Shown: piece by piece, positions 6,235 through 13,902 of the stretch
Layout of the letters: every line of letters starts with the position of its first letter
Numbering within the stretch: position 1 is the first letter of the stretch
Assembly: GCA_964547125.1 (NCBI GenBank)
Contig: CAZJLS010000025.1
Location: 1-20,062, forward strand
Length of the DNA stretch: 20,062 bases
Reading direction: 5' to 3'
Origin: Methanobrevibacter_A sp964547125
Lineage (GTDB): Archaea > Methanobacteriota > Methanobacteria > Methanobacteriales > Methanobacteriaceae
Position numbers and translations under genes: made by a program
The notes under the pieces: model-generated
What the model saw: only the letters and a program-made list of their open reading frames with translations
Told to the model about the DNA's origin: nothing
Databases searched by the model: none

Positions 6235-6346
6235 TTTTTTTCAAGACTCATATTTTTTTATTGAATTTATTTTATATATAAATCTTTCCAAAGTAAAGTG
6301 TTATATTGTGAAAGAATATTAATATTAAAACAAACAAAAAAAATAA
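6235..6346. promoter_or_regulatory. Divergent promoter between MarR regulator and oxidoreductase cluster
   Basis: Leftward, the minus strand has GGAAAGA followed by TTTATATATA (TATA at 6273-6282), a good archaeal BRE/TATA pair that would start transcripts near 6250. Rightward, GTTATATT at 6300-6307 would start the regulator near 6330, leaving a very short leader. A six-base inverted repeat, TCTTTC at 6283-6288 and GAAAGA at 6310-6315, overlaps the leftward BRE and flanks the rightward TATA, so it is a possible MarR operator, though weak by itself in such A+T-rich DNA. Confidence 0.5.
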
Positions 6347-6811
6347 ATGATAAAAATGACACTGCCAAAAGAATTCAACAAAGAAAACATAGAAAAAATA
6401 AGAATATACCACTTCGTAGAAGAACTAATAGGAAGCTATAAAACCCACATAGAAAAAACATATATAGACAATGAAATAAGCATAGTAGAATATGCATTCC
6501 TACTTAGAATAAAATTCATAGGAAAATGCAACCAAATAGACCTAGTAGAAATATTCCACATAAGCGAAGGATACACAGCAAAAATACTAAAAAAATTCGA
6601 AACACTAAACCTAATAGAAAGAAAAGAAGACCCAAACAACAGAAGAAAAAAAATAGTAACACTCACCCCAAAAGGAAACCAAAAAGTAGAAAAAATATTA
6701 AAAGCAACAGACACATGGGAAAAAAACGTGACAAAAACACTCAACAAAGAAGAAAAACAAACACTAAAAAAACTACTATACAAAACAGTAAAACAAACAG
6801 AAAAAATCTAA
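6347..6811 (+). CDS. MarR family transcriptional regulator
   Basis: A 154-residue winged-helix regulator. A first helix (about 12-37) leads to the dimer interface; the helix-turn-helix is about 62-85 (QIDLVEIFHISEGYTAKILK), with EGYTAKIL as the recognition helix; the wing is ERKEDPNNRRKKIVTLTPKG at 91-110, with the D-x-R-R pattern of MarR proteins; a long basic C-terminal helix completes the dimer domain. MarR proteins usually repress their own gene and a divergent neighbour and let go on binding small phenolic or oxidising compounds. The layout opposite the oxidoreductase cluster fits that. A second ATG at 6356 would drop three residues. No ribosome binding site is clear. None of the first 20 codons ends in T. 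Confidence 0.9.
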   Translation: MIKMTLPKEFNKENIEKIRIYHFVEELIGSYKTHIEKTYIDNEISIVEYAFLLRIKFIGKCNQIDLVEIFHISEGYTAKILKKFETLNLIERKEDPNNRRKKIVTLTPKGNQKVEKILKATDTWEKNVTKTLNKEEKQTLKKLLYKTVKQTEKI

Positions 6812-6832
6812 AAAAAATCCTACAAATTTAAA

Positions 6833-6846
6833 ATTTTTATAAATAA
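6833..6846 (+). promoter_or_regulatory. TATA element of the exported esterase gene
   Basis: A TTTTTATAAATAA sequence lies about 45 bases before the esterase ATG, beyond the MarR stop at 6811. It would put the transcript start near 6870, with a leader of about 17 bases. This suggests the esterase is transcribed separately from the MarR gene. Confidence 0.45.
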
Positions 6847-6886
6847 AACATAAATAATATTTAACATCCCTTAAAAAAATAATATT

Positions 6887-9268
6887 ATGAAATTTAAATA
6901 TAAAGTGATTTTAATATTACTTGTATTGTTTTTAACTGTAGGTTATGTTAGTGCAGCTGAAAATGATACAAGTATAAACATAGAGGATGCCACTGTCATT
7001 GAAGGAAGTGGAGATAATTTCACTGGTACTTTTTTAGATGATAACAACAATCCTATTGTTGGTCATCATTTATTCATAAACCTTACAAGAAGTTCATCAG
7101 GTGCAAGTAAAACTTATGAGCTTGTTAGTGATTATAAAGGAGAGTTTCAAATACCTATATTTCTAGGAAAAGGAACTTACACAGCACAAGTAAGTTTCCC
7201 AGGAATAACTGTTGGAACAACCACTTACAATCCAAGTACTTCAGATAAGGTTAATATAAATGTTGTTGAAGCTATTGATGAACGCATCGAAACTGTAATT
7301 GATGTTAATGATTTTGAAGAAACCTATGGTGAAGGATTAAGCTTCACAGGAATCTTAAAAGAAGCAGAGGGTGTAGTTCTTAGTGGTCATCACGTAAACG
7401 TAAACTTATCTAGAAGTTCTGGTGCAAGTAAAAAATATGATGTTGTAACTGATTATACTGGAACTTTTAGCTTACCAATTAATTTAGCTGTTGGTAACTA
7501 TTATGCTCTTGTAACTTATGATGGAACAAGCACATACCAACCATCATATAGTAACACTGTTAATATTATTGTTAAAAACAAAGAAACTAACAATACAAAC
7601 TCAAGCTCTTATAATGTTGATATTTTAACCGAAAAATTATCTATTAATATGAGTAATTGGAATTATGATTCAAGTAATGATATTTATTATCAACTTGGAC
7701 TTGTTTATTGTGTAGATCCTGCAACAACTACTTATGAATCTCTTGGAATTTATGTTCCAGGAGAATATATGAATGGTGTTGTAAATAGTAATGGAAAATA
7801 CACATGTACTGTTAATAATGTAAATAGTGTTGGAAATTACACTGCAGATACTGCACCAATAGTAATACCTGTAAATACTGCAGGATATTCTGCACAAGCT
7901 GCTCCAACATCTTATAATAGTAATACTGTTAAAGTATACATAAATGAAGGTTTTATTTATGTATATCCAGGATGTAGAGGACGTGACAATGGAGCTGATT
8001 ATAGTGGGGGAGCTCCATGGGGAGTTACTGATTTAAAAGCTGCTGTAACATATATTAAATTTAATAATGACACATTGCCTGGAGATGCTGGTAAAATATT
8101 CACCTTTGGACATAGTGGAGGAGGAGCACAAAGTAGTTTAATGGGTGCAACAGGAGATAGTGACTTATACACACCATATCTTGAATCCATAGGAGCTGCA
8201 TTAGTTGATAAAAATGGAAATGCGATATCTGATAGTGTATTAGGAGTTATGGCATGGTGCCCAATTACAAGTTTAGATTATGCTGATGAAGCATATGAAT
8301 GGAATATGGGACAATATGCAACAACTAACACACGTGCTAGTACTACATGGACATCAGCATTATCTGATGATTTAGCAACCGAATATGGTGAATATATTAA
8401 TCAGTTAGGTTTAAAAGATCCGAATGGAAATACTTTAACATTAACTGAAACAACAGATGGAATTTATACTGCAGGTTCATATTATGATTATATTTTAAGT
8501 GTTATTGAAGATTCCTTAAATAAATTCTTAAATGATACAATCTTCCCATACACTCCATCAAGTAGTGGTGGTGGACCGGGTGGAGATGTACCTAGTGGAC
8601 CTCCAAGCTTTAATGCATTATTTGCTAGTTCAAGTACAACATATAATACTGCAGAAGAGTATATAAACAGTTTGAATAGTGATGAGCAATGGATTAATTA
8701 TAATAGTGCAACAAATACAGTTAAAATTACAAGTATTGAATCATTTGTAAATCATTGTAAGTCTGCTACTAAATCTGTTGGTGCATTTGATGATTTAAGT
8801 CGAAGTCAGGCAGAAAATAATCTATTTGGAAATGATGCATCTAATTATTTACATTTTGATTCTGTGATGGCTGATTTATTAATTACAAATGCTGATGTAT
8901 ATGCTAGTTATAGTGATTATAATAGTCAGTATGCTTCTGATTATGCAAGTGATTTGACTTTGTTGGATAGTTTAAATAATAGTATTCAGTATCGTGTGAA
9001 TATGTATAATCCAATGTATTATTTATGTGATTATTATGATGGATATAATACATCTAATCTTGCTAAATATTGGAGAATACATTCTGGAATTACTCAGGGA
9101 GATACTGCTTTAACTGTTGAAACAAATCTTTATTTAGCATTATTACAATCTAATAGTGTTGAAAGTGTTGAATTTGAAACTGTTTGGAATCAGGGACATA
9201 CTGAGGCAGAACGTACGGGTAGTGCAAGTACAAACTTTATTAATTGGGTTAATGAGTGTTTAGCTTAA
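6887..9268 (+). CDS. Exported tannase-like esterase with two Ig-like domains
   Basis: A 793-residue exported protein. Residues 1-23 form a Sec signal peptide (basic start, hydrophobic core, cleavage near VSA-A). Two Ig-like domains follow (about 30-126 and 134-230), clearly duplicated, sharing GHH, NLxRSS, GASKxY and DYxGxF. From about 245 the rest resembles bacterial subtype-B tannases: YVYPGCRGRDNG (oxyanion-loop region, C363), FGHSGGGAQSS with the nucleophile S410, QGDTA with D739, and WNQGHTEAERTG with H771, giving a full Ser-Asp-His triad in the family order. A glycine/proline-rich loop near 555-575 probably lies in the lid. Tannases hydrolyse gallate esters, including methyl gallate; the true substrate here is unknown and may be other plant phenolic esters. 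No C-terminal anchor is seen, so surface attachment would rely on the Ig-like part. Codons mostly end in T or A, unlike the neighbouring regulator. Confidence 0.85.
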   Translation: MKFKYKVILILLVLFLTVGYVSAAENDTSINIEDATVIEGSGDNFTGTFLDDNNNPIVGHHLFINLTRSSSGASKTYELVSDYKGEFQIPIFLGKGTYTAQVSFPGITVGTTTYNPSTSDKVNINVVEAIDERIETVIDVNDFEETYGEGLSFTGILKEAEGVVLSGHHVNVNLSRSSGASKKYDVVTDYTGTFSLPINLAVGNYYALVTYDGTSTYQPSYSNTVNIIVKNKETNNTNSSSYNVDILTEKLSINMSNWNYDSSNDIYYQLGLVYCVDPATTTYESLGIYVPGEYMNGVVNSNGKYTCTVNNVNSVGNYTADTAPIVIPVNTAGYSAQAAPTSYNSNTVKVYINEGFIYVYPGCRGRDNGADYSGGAPWGVTDLKAAVTYIKFNNDTLPGDAGKIFTFGHSGGGAQSSLMGATGDSDLYTPYLESIGAALVDKNGNAISDSVLGVMAWCPITSLDYADEAYEWNMGQYATTNTRASTTWTSALSDDLATEYGEYINQLGLKDPNGNTLTLTETTDGIYTAGSYYDYILSVIEDSLNKFLNDTIFPYTPSSSGGGPGGDVPSGPPSFNALFASSSTTYNTAEEYINSLNSDEQWINYNSATNTVKITSIESFVNHCKSATKSVGAFDDLSRSQAENNLFGNDASNYLHFDSVMADLLITNADVYASYSDYNSQYASDYASDLTLLDSLNNSIQYRVNMYNPMYYLCDYYDGYNTSNLAKYWRIHSGITQGDTALTVETNLYLALLQSNSVESVEFETVWNQGHTEAERTGSASTNFINWVNECLA

Positions 9269-9276
9269 ACTCAATA

Positions 9277-9298
9277 TTCTTTTTTTCTTTTTTTTTAT
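9277..9298 (+). terminator. Oligo-T terminator of the esterase gene
   Basis: Runs of seven to nine Ts, broken by single Cs, follow the esterase stop within ten bases. No hairpin. The convergent cfbC gene ends at 9305, so the two transcripts meet here. Confidence 0.55.
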
Positions 9299-9304
9299 AT
9301 TTTT

Positions 9305-10105
9305 TTATGTTTTTATGTATTGTTTAAAGAATTGTTCAAATTTTTCATCATCTAATGGTTCTGGTGTGGTGTATTCTGTGTTGTTTATTATATTGTCTGC
9401 TAATTGGTAGTATTCTTTTGCTTCTTTGCTTTCTGGATATTTTTCTATTACTGTTTTTGCATTTAGTTCGCTTTCTTGTATTAGGTTGCTTCTGTTTATT
9501 TCGCCGATTATTTTTGTGTTTATTTTTTGTGCGAATTTTGTTACTATTTCTGTTTCGTTTTCTGTGTTTCTATGATTTAGTATTATTCCTGCTAGTTTTC
9601 CTTTGAGTTTTTTTATTCCTTTGCAGATGTTGTTTGCTGCATATAGTGACATGTATTCTCCTGATGATACTATGAATACTTCTTCTGCGTAGTCTTCTCG
9701 TAGTGGTACTGAGAATCCTCCACATACTACGTCTCCTAGGACGTCGTAGAATATTATGTCTGTGTTTTCATCGTTTAGTGCGTTTAGTTCTTCTAGTTGT
9801 TTCATTGCAACTATTACTCCTCTTCCTGCGCATCCTACTCCTGGTTCTGGTCCTCCACTTTCTACGCATTGTATGTTGTTGTATCCTTTGAATATTAGGT
9901 CTTCTATTTGTGGTTTTTTATTGTGTTTTATAGTGTTTATTATTGTTGGTATTCTTTTTCCGTAGAGTGTTCTGGTGGTGTCTGCTTTTGGGTCGCATCC
10001 TATTACCATTACTTTTTTGTTTTTGTTGCTGTATGCTGCTGAGATGTTTGCTACTGTTGTGGATTTTCCTATTCCACCTTTTCCATATATTGCTATTCTT
10101 TTCAT
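9305..10105 (-). CDS. cfbC: NifH-like ATPase, probable CfbC of coenzyme F430 synthesis
   Basis: A 266-residue NifH-family protein. It has the P-loop GKGGIGKS (8-15), switch motif CDPKAD (37-42), and the two cysteines C92 (GVGCAGRGV) and C128 (GDVVCGGFSVPL) that bridge a 4Fe-4S cluster between two subunits. In methanogens the NifH homologue outside nif clusters is CfbC, which with CfbD reduces and cyclises Ni-sirohydrochlorin a,c-diamide on the way to F430, the cofactor of methyl-coenzyme M reductase. No nitrogenase genes are nearby, supporting this choice over NifH; another group IV NifH paralogue cannot be excluded. It starts five bases after the U32 gene and is probably translated from the same message as purF and the U32 gene. 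Codons are strongly A/C-ending. Confidence 0.8.
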   Translation of the reverse strand: MKRIAIYGKGGIGKSTTVANISAAYSNKNKKVMVIGCDPKADTTRTLYGKRIPTIINTIKHNKKPQIEDLIFKGYNNIQCVESGGPEPGVGCAGRGVIVAMKQLEELNALNDENTDIIFYDVLGDVVCGGFSVPLREDYAEEVFIVSSGEYMSLYAANNICKGIKKLKGKLAGIILNHRNTENETEIVTKFAQKINTKIIGEINRSNLIQESELNAKTVIEKYPESKEAKEYYQLADNIINNTEYTTPEPLDDEKFEQFFKQYIKT

Positions 10106-10110
10106 ATTTT

Positions 10111-11349
10111 TTATTCTCTTTTTATTAGTTTGTATATGTGGTCGCTTTCTCTTAGTTTTTCGTTTATTTGTATTGCGACGTTTGTTCCCTTTTGGGCTTT
10201 TTCTATTGGTTTTTTATCTATTTGCATTGATTTTATTTTGTGTGTTATTGATCCTGTTGTTGGTCCTTGTATCATTATTGTGTCGTTTAGTTTTATTTCG
10301 TCCCATATTTTGATTTCTGCTACTTGTACTTTGTTGTAGTAGTTTACTACTTGCCCAATGTCTTTTTTTATGTATTTTGATTGGTTGTCTTGGCTTTTTT
10401 CGTGGGGTGTGTTGAAGTAGAATCCTGTGTCGAATCCTCGGTTGAATACTTTGTTTAATTCGTCCATCCATTCTTTTTTATATGTGTAGTTTCCGTTTTC
10501 CCAGTCGTTTATTGCTTGTCTGTATATTTTTGTTGCTGTTGCTACGTAATCTGGTGATCTTCCTCTTCCTTCTATTTTGAATGAATCTACTTTGGTTTCC
10601 ATTAGTTCGGGTATGTGTTCTATTAGTGCTAAGTCTTTTGGTGAGAAGAAGTTTGTGTGGTATGTGTCGTCATATGATTCGCTTATTATAAATGATTCGT
10701 CTTTGCATTCTGTTTGGTTTTGTACTTGAGATTTTTTGTTTCCTTCATAGGTTAGTTTCCATTCTTTCCTACATGGTTGTAGGCAGTCTCCACAGTTTGC
10801 GCTTCTTCCGTATAGTCCTGCACTTAAGAAGCATCTTCCACTTATTGCCATGCACATTGCACCATGTATGAATATTTCTGTTTCTATTGGTGATTTTTGT
10901 GCTATGTTTTTTACTTCGTTTAGGTTTAATTCTCTTGAGAGTATTGCTCTTTTTACTCCTAATTCGTTTAGTATTTTTAGTGTTTCTATATTAGTGGTGT
11001 TTTCTTGTACACTCATATGTGCTTCTAGGTTGTTTTCTGTTACATGGTGTATTAATCCTAAATCTGATAGTATTATTCCATCTACACCATATGATTTTAG
11101 TATTGGTAATTGTTTTTTTACTTGTTCTATGTCTTTATCTTTGAGTATGGTGTTTGTGCATACGTATAGTTTGCTGTTGTATTCTTTTACTAGTTTTACA
11201 GCTTTTTCTACTTCTTCTATTTTAAAATTAGTGGTGTTTGCTCGCATATTGAATTTGTTTTTAAGTCCAATATATATTGAGTCTGCTCCGTTTTTTAGTG
11301 CTGCGGATAGGCTTGTGAAGTTTCCTGCTGGGGCTAGTAGTTCCACCAT
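10111..11349 (-). CDS. Peptidase U32 family protein (possible RNA hydroxylation factor)
   Basis: A 412-residue member of the U32 family. The N-terminal TIM-barrel begins ELLAPAGNFTSLSAALKNGAD, the standard family start. The cluster site is intact: C166 and C173 in GAMCMAISGRC, then C189 and C193 in NCGDCLQPCR, with one extra cysteine C186. The C-terminal part carries FKIEGRGRSPDYV and a small beta domain. Despite the name, well-studied members such as TrhP and RlhA take part in prephenate-dependent hydroxylation of tRNA or 23S rRNA and carry an Fe-S cluster; which RNA, if any, this archaeal protein acts on is unknown. It lies 29 bases after purF and five bases before cfbC, all leftward. Confidence 0.9.
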   Translation of the reverse strand: MVELLAPAGNFTSLSAALKNGADSIYIGLKNKFNMRANTTNFKIEEVEKAVKLVKEYNSKLYVCTNTILKDKDIEQVKKQLPILKSYGVDGIILSDLGLIHHVTENNLEAHMSVQENTTNIETLKILNELGVKRAILSRELNLNEVKNIAQKSPIETEIFIHGAMCMAISGRCFLSAGLYGRSANCGDCLQPCRKEWKLTYEGNKKSQVQNQTECKDESFIISESYDDTYHTNFFSPKDLALIEHIPELMETKVDSFKIEGRGRSPDYVATATKIYRQAINDWENGNYTYKKEWMDELNKVFNRGFDTGFYFNTPHEKSQDNQSKYIKKDIGQVVNYYNKVQVAEIKIWDEIKLNDTIMIQGPTTGSITHKIKSMQIDKKPIEKAQKGTNVAIQINEKLRESDHIYKLIKRE

Positions 11350-11378
11350 ATTTTTTTAAGACCTTGAAGTGTTTTTTT

Positions 11379-12791
11379 TTAGAATTTATAGTATGATTCT
11401 GCTGTTGCAGTATCTGGTATACATGTTGGGTATTCTTCGGTTATGCATCCTAAACATAGTGTGTTTCTTGGGAATCCTATTGCTTCTATTAGATTATCTA
11501 CACTTAGGTATCCTAATGTTTCTGCACCTATTTGTTCTCTTATTTCTTCAACAGTTTTGTTTGCTGCCATTAATTCTTTTTTGGTTGCCATTGCAACTCC
11601 ATAGTAACATGGACTTATTACTGGTGGGCATCCTATCATTAGGTGTACTTCTTTTGCTCCAGATTCTTTTAATACTCTTATTAGTGATGCTGAAGTTGTT
11701 CCTCTTACTATACTATCATCTATTAATACTATTTTTTTACCTTCTAATTCACATTTTAGTGGATTGTTTTTTAGTTTTACTGCCATTTCACGTTCTTCTT
11801 GTGTTGGCATGATGAATGTTCTTCCAACATAACGGTTTTTTATTAATCCTTCACCGTAAGGTATTCCTGATGCTCTGGAGTATCCTATTGCTGCAGGTAT
11901 ACTTGAGTCTGGTACTGGCATTACTATATCTGCATCTATTGGGTATTCTTCATATAATTTTGTTCCTATGTTTTTACGTACTTCGTATACTGTTTTACCA
12001 TCTATTATACTGTCTGGTCTTGCGAAGTAAACATATTCAAACATACATCTTGCTAGGTCGTATTCTCCTGCAACTTTTAGTTTGTGGTTTTTCATTTCTC
12101 CATCTTTGAAGTAAATTACTTCGCCAGGTTCAACATCTCTTATTAATTCTGCATTCATTACATCTAATGCAACTGTTTCGGATGCTGCTATGTACATATC
12201 CTCTTTTTTACCTATTATTAATGGTTTTATTCCTCGTGGGTCTCTAATGACATATAATTCATCATTGATTAAGAGTGTTAATGAGTATGATCCTACTAGT
12301 TCTTTACATACATTTTCTAATGCATCTATTAGGTTGTTTGTTTTTGCATATTCTCTTTTTATTATGTAGCATAATACTTCTGAGTCTGAGTCTGAATCTG
12401 ATTTGAATTTATATCCTTCTTCAGATAATTCTTTTCTTATTCTGTATGAGTTTACAATATCTCCATTGTGTGCTACTGCCATAAATCCATCGTCAAATTC
12501 TGTTACGAATGGTTGGCAGTTTTCTATTTTTGATTGACCTGTTGTTGAATATCTTACATGACCAATCCCTACAGTTCCGCTTAGTTTGTTTAGTTCATTA
12601 TGATCAAAAACATCTGTTAAAAGACCCATACCACAATGGATATTTAAACCAAAGTTTTGATTGTATGTTGCAATTCCTGCTGATTCTTGTCCCCTATGTT
12701 GTAAGGCATATAATCCATAATATATTAAAGAAGAGACATCATCTTTTTTCTTTGTTGAGTATATTCCAACAATTCCACATTTATCCTTCAA
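11379..12791 (-). CDS. purF: Amidophosphoribosyltransferase (PurF), Fe-S type
   Basis: Glutamine phosphoribosylpyrophosphate amidotransferase, the first committed step of purine synthesis. The preferred TTG start gives 470 residues beginning M-K-D-K-C, so a four-residue propeptide precedes the nucleophile C5 of the N-terminal glutaminase domain (CGIVGIYS, HRGQESAG, RYSTTG, AHNGDI). The PRPP site is VLIDDSIVRGTT at about 355-366. C249, C395, C446 and C449 match the four 4Fe-4S ligands of the Bacillus subtilis enzyme, so this is the oxygen-sensitive, cluster-bearing type. The 15-base longer version from TTG 12806 is less likely because GGAG stands nine bases before the TTG at 12791. It heads the leftward set with the U32 and cfbC genes. 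Confidence 0.97.
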   Translation of the reverse strand: MKDKCGIVGIYSTKKKDDVSSLIYYGLYALQHRGQESAGIATYNQNFGLNIHCGMGLLTDVFDHNELNKLSGTVGIGHVRYSTTGQSKIENCQPFVTEFDDGFMAVAHNGDIVNSYRIRKELSEEGYKFKSDSDSDSEVLCYIIKREYAKTNNLIDALENVCKELVGSYSLTLLINDELYVIRDPRGIKPLIIGKKEDMYIAASETVALDVMNAELIRDVEPGEVIYFKDGEMKNHKLKVAGEYDLARCMFEYVYFARPDSIIDGKTVYEVRKNIGTKLYEEYPIDADIVMPVPDSSIPAAIGYSRASGIPYGEGLIKNRYVGRTFIMPTQEEREMAVKLKNNPLKCELEGKKIVLIDDSIVRGTTSASLIRVLKESGAKEVHLMIGCPPVISPCYYGVAMATKKELMAANKTVEEIREQIGAETLGYLSVDNLIEAIGFPRNTLCLGCITEEYPTCIPDTATAESYYKF

Positions 12792-12800
12792 TTTATATAT

Positions 12801-12804
12801 CTCC
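12801..12804 (-). promoter_or_regulatory. Ribosome binding site setting a TTG start for purF
   Basis: GGAG on the minus strand, nine bases before TTG 12791-12789. It overlaps the alternative upstream TTG frame (TTG-GAG), making that start unlikely and giving the short propeptide M-K-D-K before the catalytic cysteine. Confidence 0.55.
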
Positions 12805-12844
12805 AAAAAAATAAGGTAAAAAAGTTTTTTTTATAACTATAATG

Positions 12845-12855
12845 TTTATATTTTT
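12845..12855 (-). promoter_or_regulatory. Probable purF promoter element
   Basis: The minus strand reads AAAAATATAAAC about 55-65 bases before the purF start, in the 95-base space after the preceding coiled-coil gene. It is a fair TATA element, placing transcription near 12822 and suggesting that purF has its own promoter and does not depend on the galE unit. Confidence 0.4.
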
Positions 12856-12886
12856 GCTAATTTTATAATAATAAGTTTTTTTATTG

Positions 12887-13900
12887 TTAGTCATCCCATA
12901 TATTTGGTAATGTGTTAAATGTTTCTGTGTTGTTTTCTTGGTAATCTGAGTTTTGATTTTGGGTGTTGTTTAGATTTGTTTTTAAATCTGGGTTTTCACC
13001 TACAAATATTAGTGTTGTTCTTATTATTTTTAACCAGTCTATTGCTTCTTCTTTTGTTTTTGCTGCTATGTAATTTTGGCCTATTAGTATGTTTTCTGGT
13101 TGGAATTGGTTTGTTATTTCTAGTGTTTCTTCGTATTTTGTGAATATTTCGTCGAATGTTTCTTCCCATAATGCTTTTAAGTGGAATGATTCTAATAGGT
13201 TTTTGGATCGTATGTCTGAGAATCTTGCTTTAAAGTCACTGTATTCTGATTTTATATTGTCTAAGTTTCTGTTTAGGTTGTTTATTTCTTCTTTTAGTTT
13301 TATGTTTTCTTCGGTTATTATTTTTGCTTGGTTTATTACTGTGTCGTTTTCTTTTGTTATTTGTTCGTTGTTGTTTTCTAGGTTGTGGTAGTCTTTTTTA
13401 AGGAAGTATAATTGTTTTTGTATTTGGTTTATGTCTGCGTGGCTTAGCATGGATGTTAGTGATGCTCGTATTATGCTTTTTTGTATTTCTTCTTCGACTT
13501 GGCTTGTTTCTGTGAATATTGATCCTCCGTTGTTTGAGAATATTAAGTATTCTACATAGTTGTAGTCTGTTTTTAGTTCTTTGTAGTATTGTATGAATCG
13601 TTCTTTTCCTTCTGTTGTTAGTTCTGTAGTTATTAGTATTAAATCTGAGTCTATTGTTGCGTTTTTTATGAATTCTAAATCGTTGTTTGGTATTATTGAT
13701 GATATATTCATGTTGTAGTTTTGTTTTAAGTCCATGTTGTCTATTGCTTTTATGAGTATTTCTGCGGATTTTAGGTTTTGAACTACTATTTGAACATCTA
13801 GGAGGTTGTCTGCATAGTCGTTTGTTTTTGGTTCTTCTATGATTTCTTCCTCTTCTGGAGTTCTTATTAGTTCTTCAAGATTTATGTTGTCGTCTTCCAT
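12887..13900 (-). CDS. Coiled-coil protein of unknown function, paired with galE
   Basis: A 337-residue protein I do not recognise. It has an acidic N-terminus (first 27 residues, with EEEEIIEE), a possible alpha/beta part at about 33-125 with alternating hydrophobic strands (LDVQIVVQNL, DSDLILITTEL, YVEYLIFSNN), a long coiled coil at about 157-235 rich in N, E and K, a helical stretch ending near 290, and a loose N/Q-rich tail. There is no membrane segment or signal. The 33-125 part has the rhythm of a receiver- or NTPase-like Rossmann domain but no nucleotide motif. Its ATG lies two bases after the galE stop, and the ribosome binding site GGAG is inside the last galE codons, so the two are likely translationally coupled. 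Codons are A/C-ending like galE. Confidence 0.8.
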   Translation of the reverse strand: MEDDNINLEELIRTPEEEEIIEEPKTNDYADNLLDVQIVVQNLKSAEILIKAIDNMDLKQNYNMNISSIIPNNDLEFIKNATIDSDLILITTELTTEGKERFIQYYKELKTDYNYVEYLIFSNNGGSIFTETSQVEEEIQKSIIRASLTSMLSHADINQIQKQLYFLKKDYHNLENNNEQITKENDTVINQAKIITEENIKLKEEINNLNRNLDNIKSEYSDFKARFSDIRSKNLLESFHLKALWEETFDEIFTKYEETLEITNQFQPENILIGQNYIAAKTKEEAIDWLKIIRTTLIFVGENPDLKTNLNNTQNQNSDYQENNTETFNTLPNIWDD

Positions 13901-13902
13901 TT

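Noticed and set aside
6002..6244. 80-codon frame on the minus strand upstream of the aldo/keto reductase
   Set aside because: It begins at a TTG and its first half is an out-of-frame reading of the NmrA-like remnant; only its later half is the true frame. Treated as a pseudogene instead.
6436..6783. 115-codon minus-strand frame opposite the MarR gene
   Set aside because: It is the complement of a T-poor coding sequence, rich in F and S, with no start signal; the winged-helix protein on the other strand is clear.
9305..10105. Nitrogenase reductase NifH
   Set aside because: No nifD, nifK or other nif genes are present and the neighbours are purF and a U32 gene; CfbC fits better.
10111..11349. 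A true secreted or cytosolic collagenase-type peptidase
   Set aside because: The U32 name is historical; the conserved cysteines and characterised relatives point to RNA hydroxylation.
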